This document shows positions 32,530-40,962 of a DNA stretch of 64,000 nucleotides, piece after piece (within the stretch, counting starts at the first letter, position 1; each line of letters begins with the position of its first letter). The stretch comes from Clostridiales bacterium. GTDB taxonomy: Bacteria > Bacillota > Clostridia > Christensenellales > Aristaeellaceae. Location: the NCBI GenBank assembly GCA_017569285.1, contig CP069419.1, forward strand, positions 1,984,001 to 2,048,000. The letters run 5' to 3'. The position numbers and the translations under genes were made by a program. A model generated the notes under the pieces. That model saw nothing but the letters and a program-made list of their open reading frames with translations. It did no database searches and was not told the origin of the DNA.

Positions 32530-33144
32530 TTACGCGTTCTGGAAAACGTTGGAGTAAATCCGGCCGCGGACGGGGGTGACGCCGCACTGCTCGAAAAGCT
32601 GCGGGACGGTGAGGAATTCAAAGCCGCGCTTCTTCAGTTCGGGGATGACCACCTTCAGGGCTTCCACGGTGTTGACGTTGCCGGTCATGTCGTGCAGGAG
32701 GTAGATGACGCCGTCGGCGGCGATATTCAGCATCCGGCGGATGCGTTCTTCGGCGGAAACTTCGGGAACCCAGTCCTCACAGCCGATACCGGAAATGAAG
32801 GTAAGGTCCACCGCGTCAAACAGCGAAGGGCTGATGGAGATGAAGGGCGGACGGAAGAAGCGGGGGCTTTCCCCGGTCACGGCGGCGATCTTCTCCGAGC
32901 AGACGCGGATCTCTTCCCGGACTTCTTCGGCCGGCATATCGGCCATCGGCCGGTGGGTGATGGAGTGGTTTTCGATATCACAGCCCAGCGAAACGGCACG
33001 GCGGATCTGGCCTTCCGTTTCCGGGGAGATGTTGTTTGCGATCAGGAAAAATGACGCGGGAATATGATGCTCCTCCAGGAGATCCAGCACCTGGGGTGTG
33101 GTGATGTTGTTGGGGCCGTCGTCGAAGCTCAGCGCGATACGCAC
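32530..33144 (-). CDS. Polysaccharide deacetylase (NodB-type), no signal peptide
   Basis: The 204-residue protein is a NodB-fold carbohydrate esterase: metal and catalytic Asp in IALSFDDGPN, His pair in ENHSITHR, RFFRPPF and the final IYLLHDM. The GTG at 33144 is chosen because GAGGAGG lies eight bases upstream. No signal peptide or transmembrane helix is present, so the target may be cytoplasmic or the protein is exported by another route. It is transcribed divergently from cysE. Confidence 0.88.
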   Translation of the reverse strand: MRIALSFDDGPNNITTPQVLDLLEEHHIPASFFLIANNISPETEGQIRRAVSLGCDIENHSITHRPMADMPAEEVREEIRVCSEKIAAVTGESPRFFRPPFISISPSLFDAVDLTFISGIGCEDWVPEVSAEERIRRMLNIAADGVIYLLHDMTGNVNTVEALKVVIPELKKRGFEFLTVPQLFEQCGVTPVRGRIYSNVFQNA

Positions 33145-33245
33145 GGGGAGCACCTCCTCGGAAGGTTGCTTTCTGTTATTATATGTCGGTGTGCGGCAAC
33201 ATGGGGAATTATATCGGACGGCATGGAAATTGTAAAGGCGCTTTC

Positions 33246-33274
33246 TTGACAGGGAACGGGCGGAACGATAGAAT
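33246..33274 (+). promoter_or_regulatory. cysE promoter
   Basis: TTGACA (33246-33251) and TAGAAT (33269-33274) are separated by 17 bp. The -35 lies in GGCGCTTTCTTGACAGG, a 17-base block also found at 35277-35293. Confidence 0.82.
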
Positions 33275-33332
33275 GTTAGGGCACTCAGGAGCCGGATAGT
33301 CCGGCACAGACGAAAGAAACGGGGTGAACGGG

Positions 33333-34196
33333 ATGAAAGCGGATTTTCGGAAGACGATGGAAGCGCTGGACAGCGTTTCCACGGAGAAACTGCTTTCCTG
33401 TGCCCATTCCTGCCCGCCGCCGGACCGGAGGAAGATCGTCCGGGTGATCAAGGATTTCCAGGCGGTTCTTTTCCCACTGTGCTTCCGCCGGGATGATCCG
33501 GATATGGCGGATGAGGTGCTGCTGGGAAGGGGCCTGCATGCCCTGGAACAGCAGATCAGCGTCGCCCTGTGCTTTTCCGGGAAAGAACGCCAGGAGGCTG
33601 TGGAGGAAGCCGCGGAAGCATGCGAAACCTTTGCGGCCCGGCTGGCTCCGGTGAAGGAGTTGCTGCTGAAGGATATCGAGGCACTGTACGAAGGCGACCC
33701 CGCGGCGAAATGCCGGGAAGAGGTCATGATTTCCTATCCGGGCTTCTACGCGGTTTCCATCTACCGGATGGCGCATGAACTGTACAGCCTGAAGATTCCG
33801 CTGATTCCCCGTATCATGACAGAGTTCGCCCATGAGAAGACGGGAATCGATATCCATCCGGGCGCGACGGTGGGAGAGTTCTTCTGCATTGACCACGGTA
33901 CCGGTATCGTCATCGGGGAAACCACGGTGATCGGCGACCATGTGAAGCTGTACCAGGGCGTGACGCTCGGTGCGAAGAGCTTCGAGCTGGATGAGGACGG
34001 AAATCCCGTGAAGGGGATCAAACGCCATCCGAACATCGGGAACCATGTGGTCATCTACGCCAACGCGACAATTCTGGGAGGGAACACGACGATCGGGGAC
34101 AACTGTGTGATCGGCGGCAACACCTGGCTGACGCACTCCGTGAAGCCGGGGACCACGGTAGCCTACACCGCGCCGGAGAACCAGAAGCAGGAATAA
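33333..34196 (+). CDS. cysE: Serine O-acetyltransferase
   Basis: The 287-residue enzyme transfers acetyl from acetyl-CoA to serine for cysteine synthesis. The N-terminal ~120 residues are a helical SATase domain and the rest a left-handed beta helix with hexapeptide repeats (GIDIHPGATVGEFFCIDHGTGIVIGE, IGDNCVIGGNTWLTHSV). The 300-residue EpsC-like form is common in clostridia. The ATG at 33333 is used; a GTG three codons upstream is less likely. It ends at a UUCG-loop terminator. Confidence 0.92.
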   Translation: MKADFRKTMEALDSVSTEKLLSCAHSCPPPDRRKIVRVIKDFQAVLFPLCFRRDDPDMADEVLLGRGLHALEQQISVALCFSGKERQEAVEEAAEACETFAARLAPVKELLLKDIEALYEGDPAAKCREEVMISYPGFYAVSIYRMAHELYSLKIPLIPRIMTEFAHEKTGIDIHPGATVGEFFCIDHGTGIVIGETTVIGDHVKLYQGVTLGAKSFELDEDGNPVKGIKRHPNIGNHVVIYANATILGGNTTIGDNCVIGGNTWLTHSVKPGTTVAYTAPENQKQE

Positions 34197-34212
34197 GTTT
34201 TTGACAGATATG

Positions 34213-34240
34213 AAAACAGCAGCCTTCGGGCTGCTGTTTT
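34213..34240. terminator. Bidirectional terminator between cysE and the CHAP gene
   Basis: A 12-bp perfect stem (AAAACAGCAGCC and its complement) closes a TTCG tetraloop; T-runs lie on both strands. Confidence 0.9.
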
Positions 34241-34243
34241 GGG

Positions 34244-35182
34244 TTACCGCTGGCTGCTCAGGATCAGGTCCGTGAATACGGGGTCCTGTTCCATAAGCGC
34301 CCGGGTTTCCATATCCACCTGGCAGGTCTGGTGAAGGCCGTTGTCTTTCTGGTACTGCTTCAGGGCTTTCACGGAGTTTTCCGTGATTTCCTCGATGACC
34401 TGCCGCTCGTTCAGGTAACCTTGCAGGAACAGGTAGCGGTTGATAACGGGGCAGTCATCGCCCCGGCTGCACAGCCGGAGGGACCGGGTGGCCTTCCGGA
34501 TGGGAGTTCCGAACCCATAGATCCTTCCGTCGGCGGCGCCATATACAGCCCGCTGGACCCGGTCCGGGTTGTTGCCTTCGATCACGTGAATCAGCAGGGA
34601 TCCGTCCGGATCCTGCGAAACGCCTTCAACGATCGCCACATGGTCGGTCCCCTTTTTGGGGTTGTAATACGAAAACCACATGTAATCCCCGGGGTCAGGG
34701 ATGTATTCATGGTTCTCCAGGTAGGTATCCGCCCCGTTCAGCCACATCCGCTCGTCCGTGGCAGGTACCCGGGAATGGGCGGAGATGAAACGCTCCCGTT
34801 CCAGGAACCAGGGTGCGCCGTCCTTGGGGTGGCCGTAATGGGGAAAGATATTGTTCATCAGGGAAGTGCCGTAGCGCTGGTCCGTTTCGTTTACACACCA
34901 GGTGAGGAACTCCGCACACCAGGCGCAGTACTCGTCCCCGATCCATTTTCCGTATTTGGACTTGTTGTTCGGCCCTTCCACATAGCCGATCTCCTCCTGG
35001 GCGGTTTTCAGGACGAGAAGCCACGGGGCGTTTTCCAGGGCGTCCGTCTCGTCAATGACCGGAGGAACCCATTCCTCCGTGGGTACCCAGGTTCTGCCGG
35101 ACGGGGCCTCCGCGAGGCATACCGGGACCAGGGCAGACAGGAAAACCATCAGCAGCAGGAATCCGAATATTCTCTTTTTCAT
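34244..35182 (-). CDS. Exported CHAP-domain protein
   Basis: The 312-residue protein has a signal peptide (IFGFLLLMVFLSALVPVCLA) and a CHAP-like domain with the catalytic cysteine region EYCAWCAEFLTWC and histidine in GTDHVAIVEG, so it should cleave peptidoglycan amide bonds. The C-terminal ~80 residues (RSLRLCSRGDDCPVINRYLFLQGYL ... VKALKQYQKDNGL) look like a peptidoglycan-binding domain. GGGGGC precedes the ATG at 35182. It is convergent with cysE and lies beside secreted deacetylases, which fits an envelope role. Confidence 0.83.
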   Translation of the reverse strand: MKKRIFGFLLLMVFLSALVPVCLAEAPSGRTWVPTEEWVPPVIDETDALENAPWLLVLKTAQEEIGYVEGPNNKSKYGKWIGDEYCAWCAEFLTWCVNETDQRYGTSLMNNIFPHYGHPKDGAPWFLERERFISAHSRVPATDERMWLNGADTYLENHEYIPDPGDYMWFSYYNPKKGTDHVAIVEGVSQDPDGSLLIHVIEGNNPDRVQRAVYGAADGRIYGFGTPIRKATRSLRLCSRGDDCPVINRYLFLQGYLNERQVIEEITENSVKALKQYQKDNGLHQTCQVDMETRALMEQDPVFTDLILSSQR

Positions 35183-35276
35183 GCTCAAGCCCCCTGAATT
35201 GTCAGGTTAATGACATACAAATTATATAGCATATTTTGAAATCTGTCATCCTGCTGACTGAAGCGCTTCCTGCGGG

Positions 35277-35315
35277 GGCGCTTTCTTGACAGGAATCGCG
35301 GACAACATATAAAAT
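35277..35315 (+). promoter_or_regulatory. Promoter of the secreted deacetylase cluster
   Basis: TTGACA (35286-35291) is followed at 16-18 bp by TATAAAAT. It shares GGCGCTTTCTTGACAGG with the cysE promoter. Confidence 0.72.
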
Positions 35316-35384
35316 AGATCAGTTATATGATGTGCAGAAATGGGATCCCGGACAGCTTTGGGAGAAAAAGGGGGAGCAGTTTAC

Positions 35385-36143
35385 ATGAAACGGATGATCA
35401 GCATTCTTCTGGCATTGCTTTTCCTCTTCGGAGCTTTCGGAGCCGGAGCGGAAACCAATGAGGAACTGATGGCTTCTTCCTTTGTGCTCCGCCATGCGGA
35501 CCGGAGCATCCCGAAGGTAGCCATCACGGTGGATGACTGCTACCAGAGCGCGACGGAATGGATCCGGCGGGACGTGGAGCTGTGCCGGAAGTACGGGATC
35601 GCGATGACGTTTTTCCCGCTGGTGTATACCGGGTGCCTGGAAGAAAAATACCGCGACCTCTGGCAGGAAGTGCTGGACAGCGGGTGCGAGATCGGTACGC
35701 ATTCCAACCGCCATGTCAAATTCGGCAACCGGGACGCGATCGGGATTATCGGGGGACTCGGCCGGGCCCAGGAAGCCCTGGACAAGACCCTGGGATACCA
35801 TTATGAGGTCCGGTGGCTGCGCCCGCCGTACGGGAGTGTTGACAAAGGAAAGCGCCTGAGCAGCCAGTCGGTGATCAAGGCCATCCAGAAATACGGTTTT
35901 GAGCATATTGTGGACTGGGACGTCAGCGAAACGGTGGACCTGAAAAAAGCGCTGAAAGTAACGCAGAACGGAAGCATCCTGCTGTTCCATTCCAAGAAGA
36001 AGGATACGCTCTTCCTGGAGAAGCTGATTCCGGAACTGCTGGAGCGTGGGTTTGAGCTGGTGACGGTCAGCGAGCTGTTCGGCTTTGAGCCCCCGGAAAC
36101 GGGCGAAGAGCTGTATGTGTACAACAAGGCGGATTACCAGTAA
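35385..36143 (+). CDS. Exported polysaccharide deacetylase
   Basis: The 252-residue NodB-type enzyme has a signal peptide (MISILLALLFLFGAFGAGA) and the full active-site set: ITVDDCYQ, GTHSNRH, RWLRPPYG and the terminal ILLFHSKKK. It probably deacetylates peptidoglycan or another extracellular glycan. GGGGGAG precedes the ATG at 35385. A close paralogue follows 67 bases downstream, and the two share the DVSET and TVSELFG stretches, so they arose by duplication. Confidence 0.9.
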   Translation: MKRMISILLALLFLFGAFGAGAETNEELMASSFVLRHADRSIPKVAITVDDCYQSATEWIRRDVELCRKYGIAMTFFPLVYTGCLEEKYRDLWQEVLDSGCEIGTHSNRHVKFGNRDAIGIIGGLGRAQEALDKTLGYHYEVRWLRPPYGSVDKGKRLSSQSVIKAIQKYGFEHIVDWDVSETVDLKKALKVTQNGSILLFHSKKKDTLFLEKLIPELLERGFELVTVSELFGFEPPETGEELYVYNKADYQ

Positions 36144-36210
36144 CCGCCTGCGGGATCCGGAGACAGCATGGGCTGCGTGAATTTGAGTACGGAAGAGGGA
36201 TGCTTGCCGG

Positions 36211-36966
36211 ATGATCAGGAAAGGGCTTTCCGTATTTCTGGCGCTGATTCTGCTCCTGCCGGCAGCCCTTGCGGAAGGGACGGCAGGAAAAGACCCGGAA
36301 ACCGGGCTGGAATACTTTAAGGTCCGGCATGGCAGCCGTGAAAGCCGGAAGATCGCAATTACCATGGACGACGTGAATGAGCGCCAGTGGGTGTGGAAAG
36401 CGGTGGAACTCTGCCGCGAATATGGAATCGCGATGACGTTCTTTCCGAACGGATCCAGCCTGAAGGAAGCCGACCGGGAAGGATGGCTGGACGTGATTGA
36501 TGTCGGCTGCGAAATCGGAAACCATGGCAACGATCACAAAAGCATGAAGGAGCAGGGCGCGTGGGCGGTCCTGTACAAACTGGGGATTTTCCAGCAAAAG
36601 CTGGACAGCGTGCTCGGGGTCCATTATCCGGTCCGGTGGTTCCGGCCGCCGTACGGTGATATTGCCGACAGTTCCGGGAATGAGAACCCCCATACCCGGA
36701 CCATCCGGATGTACGGGTATGACCACGTGCTCCTCTGGGATGTCAGCGAAACAAACGCCCGGAAGGCTGCTGAAAAGGTTCAGAACGGGAGTATCCTGCT
36801 GTACCATGCCCGGAAGAAGGACTATGAGTGCCTGGCGGAACTGATCCCCATGCTCCTGGATGCCGGATATGAACCGGTGACGGTCAGCGAACTGTTCGGT
36901 TATCCCCTGCCTGAAACCGGCGGGGAGCTGTATACTTTTGACAAGGATCTGTATCTGGAAAAGTAA
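36211..36966 (+). CDS. Exported polysaccharide deacetylase, paralogue
   Basis: The 251-residue protein has a signal peptide ending LLPAALA and the NodB motifs ITMDDVNER, GNHGNDHKS, RWFRPPYGD and SILLYHARKK. It is similar throughout to the preceding deacetylase. The second metal histidine and both aspartates are present, so it should be active. It lies in an apparent operon with the DUF6273-like and MBL genes. Confidence 0.9.
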   Translation: MIRKGLSVFLALILLLPAALAEGTAGKDPETGLEYFKVRHGSRESRKIAITMDDVNERQWVWKAVELCREYGIAMTFFPNGSSLKEADREGWLDVIDVGCEIGNHGNDHKSMKEQGAWAVLYKLGIFQQKLDSVLGVHYPVRWFRPPYGDIADSSGNENPHTRTIRMYGYDHVLLWDVSETNARKAAEKVQNGSILLYHARKKDYECLAELIPMLLDAGYEPVTVSELFGYPLPETGGELYTFDKDLYLEK

Positions 36967-36989
36967 GGCGTTTATGCCGGCGGAGGTGG

Positions 36990-37877
36990 ATGATTCGGAT
37001 GATCAGAAGATGGAGCCTGATACTCCTGGCGCTTATGCTTTTCTGCTCGGCCGCCATGGCGGAGGGGGAACTGCGCGGTTACAGCGAAGGAAACGGCTAT
37101 ATCTATGTGACCTTCGGGCGATATTTCCAGAGCATCGACGGCGGAACCCCGGACAACGGAAAGCAGGCCTGGCAGTGGAGCACCCAGGCGAAAACGGAGC
37201 GGAAAGCCGCCAAGAAGGCAAAGAAGGAATACGATCCGGGAGAAGCCCGGAAAGACCCGATCCTCTGGCGGGTGATGTCCGCGGACGGGGAAAAGGTATT
37301 CCTCCTCAGCGAGTATGTGCTGTTTGCTTCCGTAATGCACAGCAGCATCAAGGAATTCCGGGACTACGGTTCGGACTTCACGATAACGGACCTGAGCCGG
37401 AAACTGAACGGCGAGTTTATGGCGGACGCCTTTTCCGAAACGGAACAGGCAGCCATGCTGGAGCGGGACGGGCTGGGAAAGGTATTCCTTCCGGATTCCC
37501 GGGAACTGGAAGACCCGGCAATGGGCTTCAGCAAACAAAAGAGCCAGAACAAGCTGCGGAAAGCCTGGGCGACGGAGTACGCCATCCGGGTGACCGGGGC
37601 TTATGTATACCAGCCGAAGAACGGAAACCATACGCCGTACTGGCTGCGGGAGCAGTCCACGACGGATAAGCGGCAGGGCCGGTCCATCAAAAGCACCGGG
37701 GCAATCGGCCGCCTCGGCGTGACCGGGGAGGATGTCGGCGCCCGCCCCGCGATTGACCTGCGGCCGGATGCCATCCGGATCGAAGGCGGCAGCGGGACAA
37801 AGGATGATCCCTACCGGCTGGTGCCTGTTTCGGAAGAAGCCGGACAGCCTGAAGTGACAACGGAAGAACTGGAATAA
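36990..37877 (+). CDS. Exported DUF6273-like protein
   Basis: The 295-residue protein has a signal peptide (WSLILLALMLFCSAAMA). The mature part has the DUF6273 pattern: VTFGRYFQSIDG, PILWRVMSADGEKVFLLSEYVL, LNGEFMADAFSETEQAAM, a VFLPDSREL segment and GARPAIDLRPDAI. The function of this family is unknown; it is frequent in gut clostridia and often surface-located. GGAGG lies just before the ATG at 36990. Confidence 0.78.
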   Translation: MIRMIRRWSLILLALMLFCSAAMAEGELRGYSEGNGYIYVTFGRYFQSIDGGTPDNGKQAWQWSTQAKTERKAAKKAKKEYDPGEARKDPILWRVMSADGEKVFLLSEYVLFASVMHSSIKEFRDYGSDFTITDLSRKLNGEFMADAFSETEQAAMLERDGLGKVFLPDSRELEDPAMGFSKQKSQNKLRKAWATEYAIRVTGAYVYQPKNGNHTPYWLREQSTTDKRQGRSIKSTGAIGRLGVTGEDVGARPAIDLRPDAIRIEGGSGTKDDPYRLVPVSEEAGQPEVTTEELE

Positions 37878-37897
37878 ACGAAGGGGACAGCAGACAC

Positions 37898-38773
37898 ATG
37901 AGAAAAGCTATCGGAGCCCTGGTCCTGGCGGTGGTGCTGGCCGCGGGCATACTGTGCGGCGCGGGAGCGGAGGTATTCCTGAACAAGGAAAAGCCCGCGG
38001 ACTGGGAAGAACGCGACCTGCTGAAGATTACCGCCATGGATTTTGTGCAGAATGACGCGTTTATCCTGCAGTGCGGCGGGGAAAGCATGATCATCGATGG
38101 CGGTTCGAAGAAGTACTGGAAAACCATGATGGACTATCTTGAATCCCTTGGGCTGTCCCATGTGAATATCCTGTTCAACACCCACCCGCATGACGACCAC
38201 CTGGAAGCGCAGATCCAGATGGTGAAATCCGGCCGGCTGACGGCGGACCGGTTTGTATCCCCGTTCTTCATCGATTACGGCGTGGGATATGACAAGGTGA
38301 AATACCAGCGGGAAATGGTGAAGGTGCTGGAGGATAAGGGCATTCCGTTTGTCCAGATCCTGCCGGATGAGGAGCTGACGCTCGGCGGCGCCCGGATGGT
38401 GCTGTACCGGTACCCGGACGGGAAGGACGCCAACCAGCTCAGCGGTGTGCTGTGGCTGCACTACGGGGATGCCACGATCCTGCTGCCCGGTGACCTGACC
38501 GGCGACGGGGAAAGATGGTTGGTGAACCATTACGGAGCGGAAGGCCTGAAGTCCGATATCCTGAAATCCCCGCACCACGGAATTGTGCGGATGGTTCCGG
38601 AATTCCTGGAGGCGGTGGATCCCGCGCTGACGGTGATTACCAACCGGCGGGATTCCAATCAGAAAGCCCAGCTGGACGCGCGGAAGTACGCGAACATCTG
38701 GACTTCGATGGGGAAGGTTTTCATGGAGACAGACGGGAAAGACTGGTATGTGACCCAGGTAAAAAACCCGTAA
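37898..38773 (+). CDS. Exported metallo-beta-lactamase-fold protein (ComEC/Rec2-like)
   Basis: The 291-residue protein has a signal peptide (GALVLAVVLAAGILCGAGA), then a metallo-beta-lactamase fold with NTHPHDDHLEAQ and later LLPGDLTG, KSPHHGIVR. This matches the soluble ComEC/Rec2-related branch, which in naturally competent cells degrades one DNA strand. Here it is a free exported protein beside deacetylases, so a different phosphoester or lactone target is possible. It ends the cluster at a terminator. Confidence 0.85.
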   Translation: MRKAIGALVLAVVLAAGILCGAGAEVFLNKEKPADWEERDLLKITAMDFVQNDAFILQCGGESMIIDGGSKKYWKTMMDYLESLGLSHVNILFNTHPHDDHLEAQIQMVKSGRLTADRFVSPFFIDYGVGYDKVKYQREMVKVLEDKGIPFVQILPDEELTLGGARMVLYRYPDGKDANQLSGVLWLHYGDATILLPGDLTGDGERWLVNHYGAEGLKSDILKSPHHGIVRMVPEFLEAVDPALTVITNRRDSNQKAQLDARKYANIWTSMGKVFMETDGKDWYVTQVKNP

Positions 38774-38784
38774 GGATAAAAGGA

Positions 38785-38820
38785 ACGGCGGCTGGTCAGG
38801 TCCAGCCGCCGTCGAGTTTT
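38785..38820 (+). terminator. Terminator of the secreted-protein cluster; loop holds the convergent stop codon
   Basis: An 11-bp perfect stem (ACGGCGGCTGG and its complement) with loop TCAGGT is followed by CGAGTTTT. The triplet at 38796-38798 is the stop codon (TGA, minus strand) of the SDR gene. Confidence 0.85.
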
Positions 38821-39518
38821 ACGATGTTGCCGGTGAAGTAATCCGGCATTTCCAGCAGGCGGAGGACCGCCTGCGCTACCTCATCCGGTGAGGCGATATA
38901 TCCCGCGGGGATCTGGTTACGGATCTCCGCGGTTTCTGTTTCCGACAGGTGGGCGTTCATCCGGGTATCCGCCATGCCCGGCGCCAATGCGTTCACCTGG
39001 ATGCCGGAGGGCGCGAGCTCCCGGGCCAGCGCCTGTGTAAAGGCGTTTACCGCGCCCTTGCTCGCGCTGTAGGCCACCTCGCAGGAGGCGCCGCACAGGC
39101 CCCAGACAGAGGAAATGTTCAGGATTTTCCCGTGTCCGCTGCGGACCATGTCCGGCACATAGGTGTGGCAGGTATTATACACGGAGGTCAGGTTGGTGCG
39201 GATCACCTCGTCCCATTCGGCGGGCGGCATATCCGTCAGCAGCCCGGTGCGGGAGATGCCGGCGTTGTTGACCAGCACATCCACCGGGCCGAACTGCCTG
39301 CGCAGGGATTCCACGTAGGCGGCATCGCCCGCATCCCCGAGAGAAGCGGCACAAAGAAGATCCCCCGCCGCGGAAACGAGGCGGGAGGTTTCTTCCAGGG
39401 CGGCGGCATCATGGCCGCCGTTCAGTATGATTTTGGAATATTTTCCGGATCCGGCGCAGGCCAGCGCGATGGCACGGCCGATGCCCCGGGAGGCTCCGGT
39501 AATCAGGATTGTGCTCAT
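38796..39518 (-). CDS. SDR family oxidoreductase (FabG-like)
   Basis: The 240-residue protein is a classical short-chain dehydrogenase: cofactor loop ILITGASRGIGRAIA, NNAG strand (VLVNNAGISRT), catalytic Ser in ILNISSVWG and the YSASK motif. It resembles 3-oxoacyl-ACP reductases, but no fatty-acid genes are near, so the substrate is open. Its start overlaps the stop of the VanY-like gene (ATGA), so the two are co-translated. Confidence 0.9.
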   Translation of the reverse strand: MSTILITGASRGIGRAIALACAGSGKYSKIILNGGHDAAALEETSRLVSAAGDLLCAASLGDAGDAAYVESLRRQFGPVDVLVNNAGISRTGLLTDMPPAEWDEVIRTNLTSVYNTCHTYVPDMVRSGHGKILNISSVWGLCGASCEVAYSASKGAVNAFTQALARELAPSGIQVNALAPGMADTRMNAHLSETETAEIRNQIPAGYIASPDEVAQAVLRLLEMPDYFTGNIVKLDGGWT

Positions 39519-40678
39519 TCGAATTCAAACACCGTAATCACAGCGCCCATGTTGTCCAGGGAGGAAATGTGGGAAGCCGAGGGCGTCAGCAGGACATCAA
39601 ACTCGTTCGCGTCGCCGACGAACTGGCGGTAGATCTCATACTTCCGGTTGCCGTTTTCGTACACCACGATGTGCGGATGCTCCTGCAGGTATTCGATGTA
39701 TTCTTCCAGGCAGAAGTCCATCAGGTGCATGACAGCGGCGCTGCCCCGGCCTACATAGCGGTAAATGCCCAGCTTCATGGAGATGCCGGTCTTAAAGGTC
39801 TTGTCCAGCGTGCCGACGGTCGGCCAGTCCTGCAGCGGGAAGCGGAAGACGATGCCGTACTTCCAGCTGTTTTCATTCATCCACGCGGCCTGCGGGGTGG
39901 TGTGGTACTTCGGCGCGGCAACCTCGGCGTCGTTCCGGTCATACAGGCGGAGCGTGAAGGCCAGGCCGGAGTTGTACTCGCTGGTGCCCGGATAGTTGAC
40001 TTCCTTCATCGCGGCTTCCTTGCGGGCGTTTTCATCCTTGTATTTGGAGGAAAGCGCGTCCATCTTCTTGTTAAACAGCGCTTCCTGCGTGGAGTAGGAA
40101 CGGTAGCCTTCGTCCACCATATAGTGCTCCATGCCATCGGCCTTTGCGGCGGTGATGGCTTCCAGCAGGGCATCTGTCGCAACCTTGAACAGGTTGACGT
40201 TGTAGTCCTTCACCTGGATTTTGGAGTTGCCGCCGACATAACGGCCGATGCTGACGATGTTGGGGTCGGCATCGTTGAAATCATCCGGACGGGCGTGGAA
40301 CGCGTTCACCAGCAGAAGGCCGTTGTTCATCACGTCCGCGCGGGTCTTGTGCTCCGCGGTGGCGTGCTCCAGCGGGAAAGTGGATACATCGATGATTTCC
40401 CAGCCTTCGGTCTTCGTGGGCTTCGGCCATTCTTCGGGCTCGGTGGGCTGCATCGCCTGGTTCCGCAGGTCAATCAGCTGCTGCTGGTAGGCCTGCATGT
40501 TTTCCTGGTTCTGCTTGTCCACCGCCGCATACTGCTCGGCCATTTCCTTCGCGGCAGTCTGCCGGATCGGATCGGTGACGATCGGTCTCAGCAGGAAACC
40601 GCATGCGGCCAGCGCGGCGACCAACAGGGTAATCACCAGGACAACCGGTACCGCCTTGCTCTTCTTTCTGTTGCTCAT
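39515..40678 (-). CDS. VanY-like D-Ala-D-Ala carboxypeptidase homologue without zinc ligands
   Basis: The 387-residue protein has a membrane anchor (VPVVLVITLLVAALAACGFLL), a coiled region (~40-80) and a C-terminal VanY-fold domain: GYRSYSTQEALFN, PGTSEYNSGLA, YGIVFRFP, IYRYVG. In active VanY enzymes the zinc ligands sit in SxHxxGxAxD and ExxHxRYVG. Here they are Tyr235 for His, Thr242 for Asp, Ile305 for the second His, and Lys302 for the catalytic Glu. The fold is kept but catalysis should be lost, so it probably binds peptidoglycan or regulates a partner. It overlaps the downstream SDR gene by four bases. Confidence 0.85.
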   Translation of the reverse strand: MSNRKKSKAVPVVLVITLLVAALAACGFLLRPIVTDPIRQTAAKEMAEQYAAVDKQNQENMQAYQQQLIDLRNQAMQPTEPEEWPKPTKTEGWEIIDVSTFPLEHATAEHKTRADVMNNGLLLVNAFHARPDDFNDADPNIVSIGRYVGGNSKIQVKDYNVNLFKVATDALLEAITAAKADGMEHYMVDEGYRSYSTQEALFNKKMDALSSKYKDENARKEAAMKEVNYPGTSEYNSGLAFTLRLYDRNDAEVAAPKYHTTPQAAWMNENSWKYGIVFRFPLQDWPTVGTLDKTFKTGISMKLGIYRYVGRGSAAVMHLMDFCLEEYIEYLQEHPHIVVYENGNRKYEIYRQFVGDANEFDVLLTPSASHISSLDNMGAVITVFEFE

Positions 40679-40750
40679 TTCCAGACACCTGCCTTTGAAT
40701 CAAATCTTTCCAGACAAGGACTCTGACATATAAACGAAACTCATTCTATA

Positions 40751-40808
40751 AAAATTTCGTTACGAAATTTTAAAATTCCTTCTTTTTTCGTAAATGTTGA
40801 CATTTACG
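40751..40808. promoter_or_regulatory. Two AT-rich palindromes upstream of the VanY-like gene
   Basis: AAAATTTCG-TTA-CGAAATTTT (40751-40771) and CGTAAATGT-TG-ACATTTACG (40789-40808) are perfect inverted repeats in the region where the VanY-like gene's promoter should lie. They look like operators for a regulator not identified here. Confidence 0.55.
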
Positions 40809-40910
40809 GACCGGGTAAGAAGCAGAATTGATGAATGTAAACTGCTTTTGCGATCGCCGTTACCCGCTCAGGCTTCGCCAGGGCTCGCCTTTGCGGACGG
40901 CTGTAGCATG

Positions 40911-40962
40911 GCAACTGTTACCCATTTTTGCTTCGCAGCTGCTTGCAAAAATGGACAGTTGC
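40911..40962. repeat. Long hairpin after argS
   Basis: GCAACTGT (40911-40918) pairs with ACAGTTGC (40955-40962) and CCATTTTTGC (40922-40931) with GCAAAAATGG (40945-40954), giving an 18-bp stem with one three-base bulge. It ends one base before the argS stop codon and has no T-tract. Confidence 0.75.
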
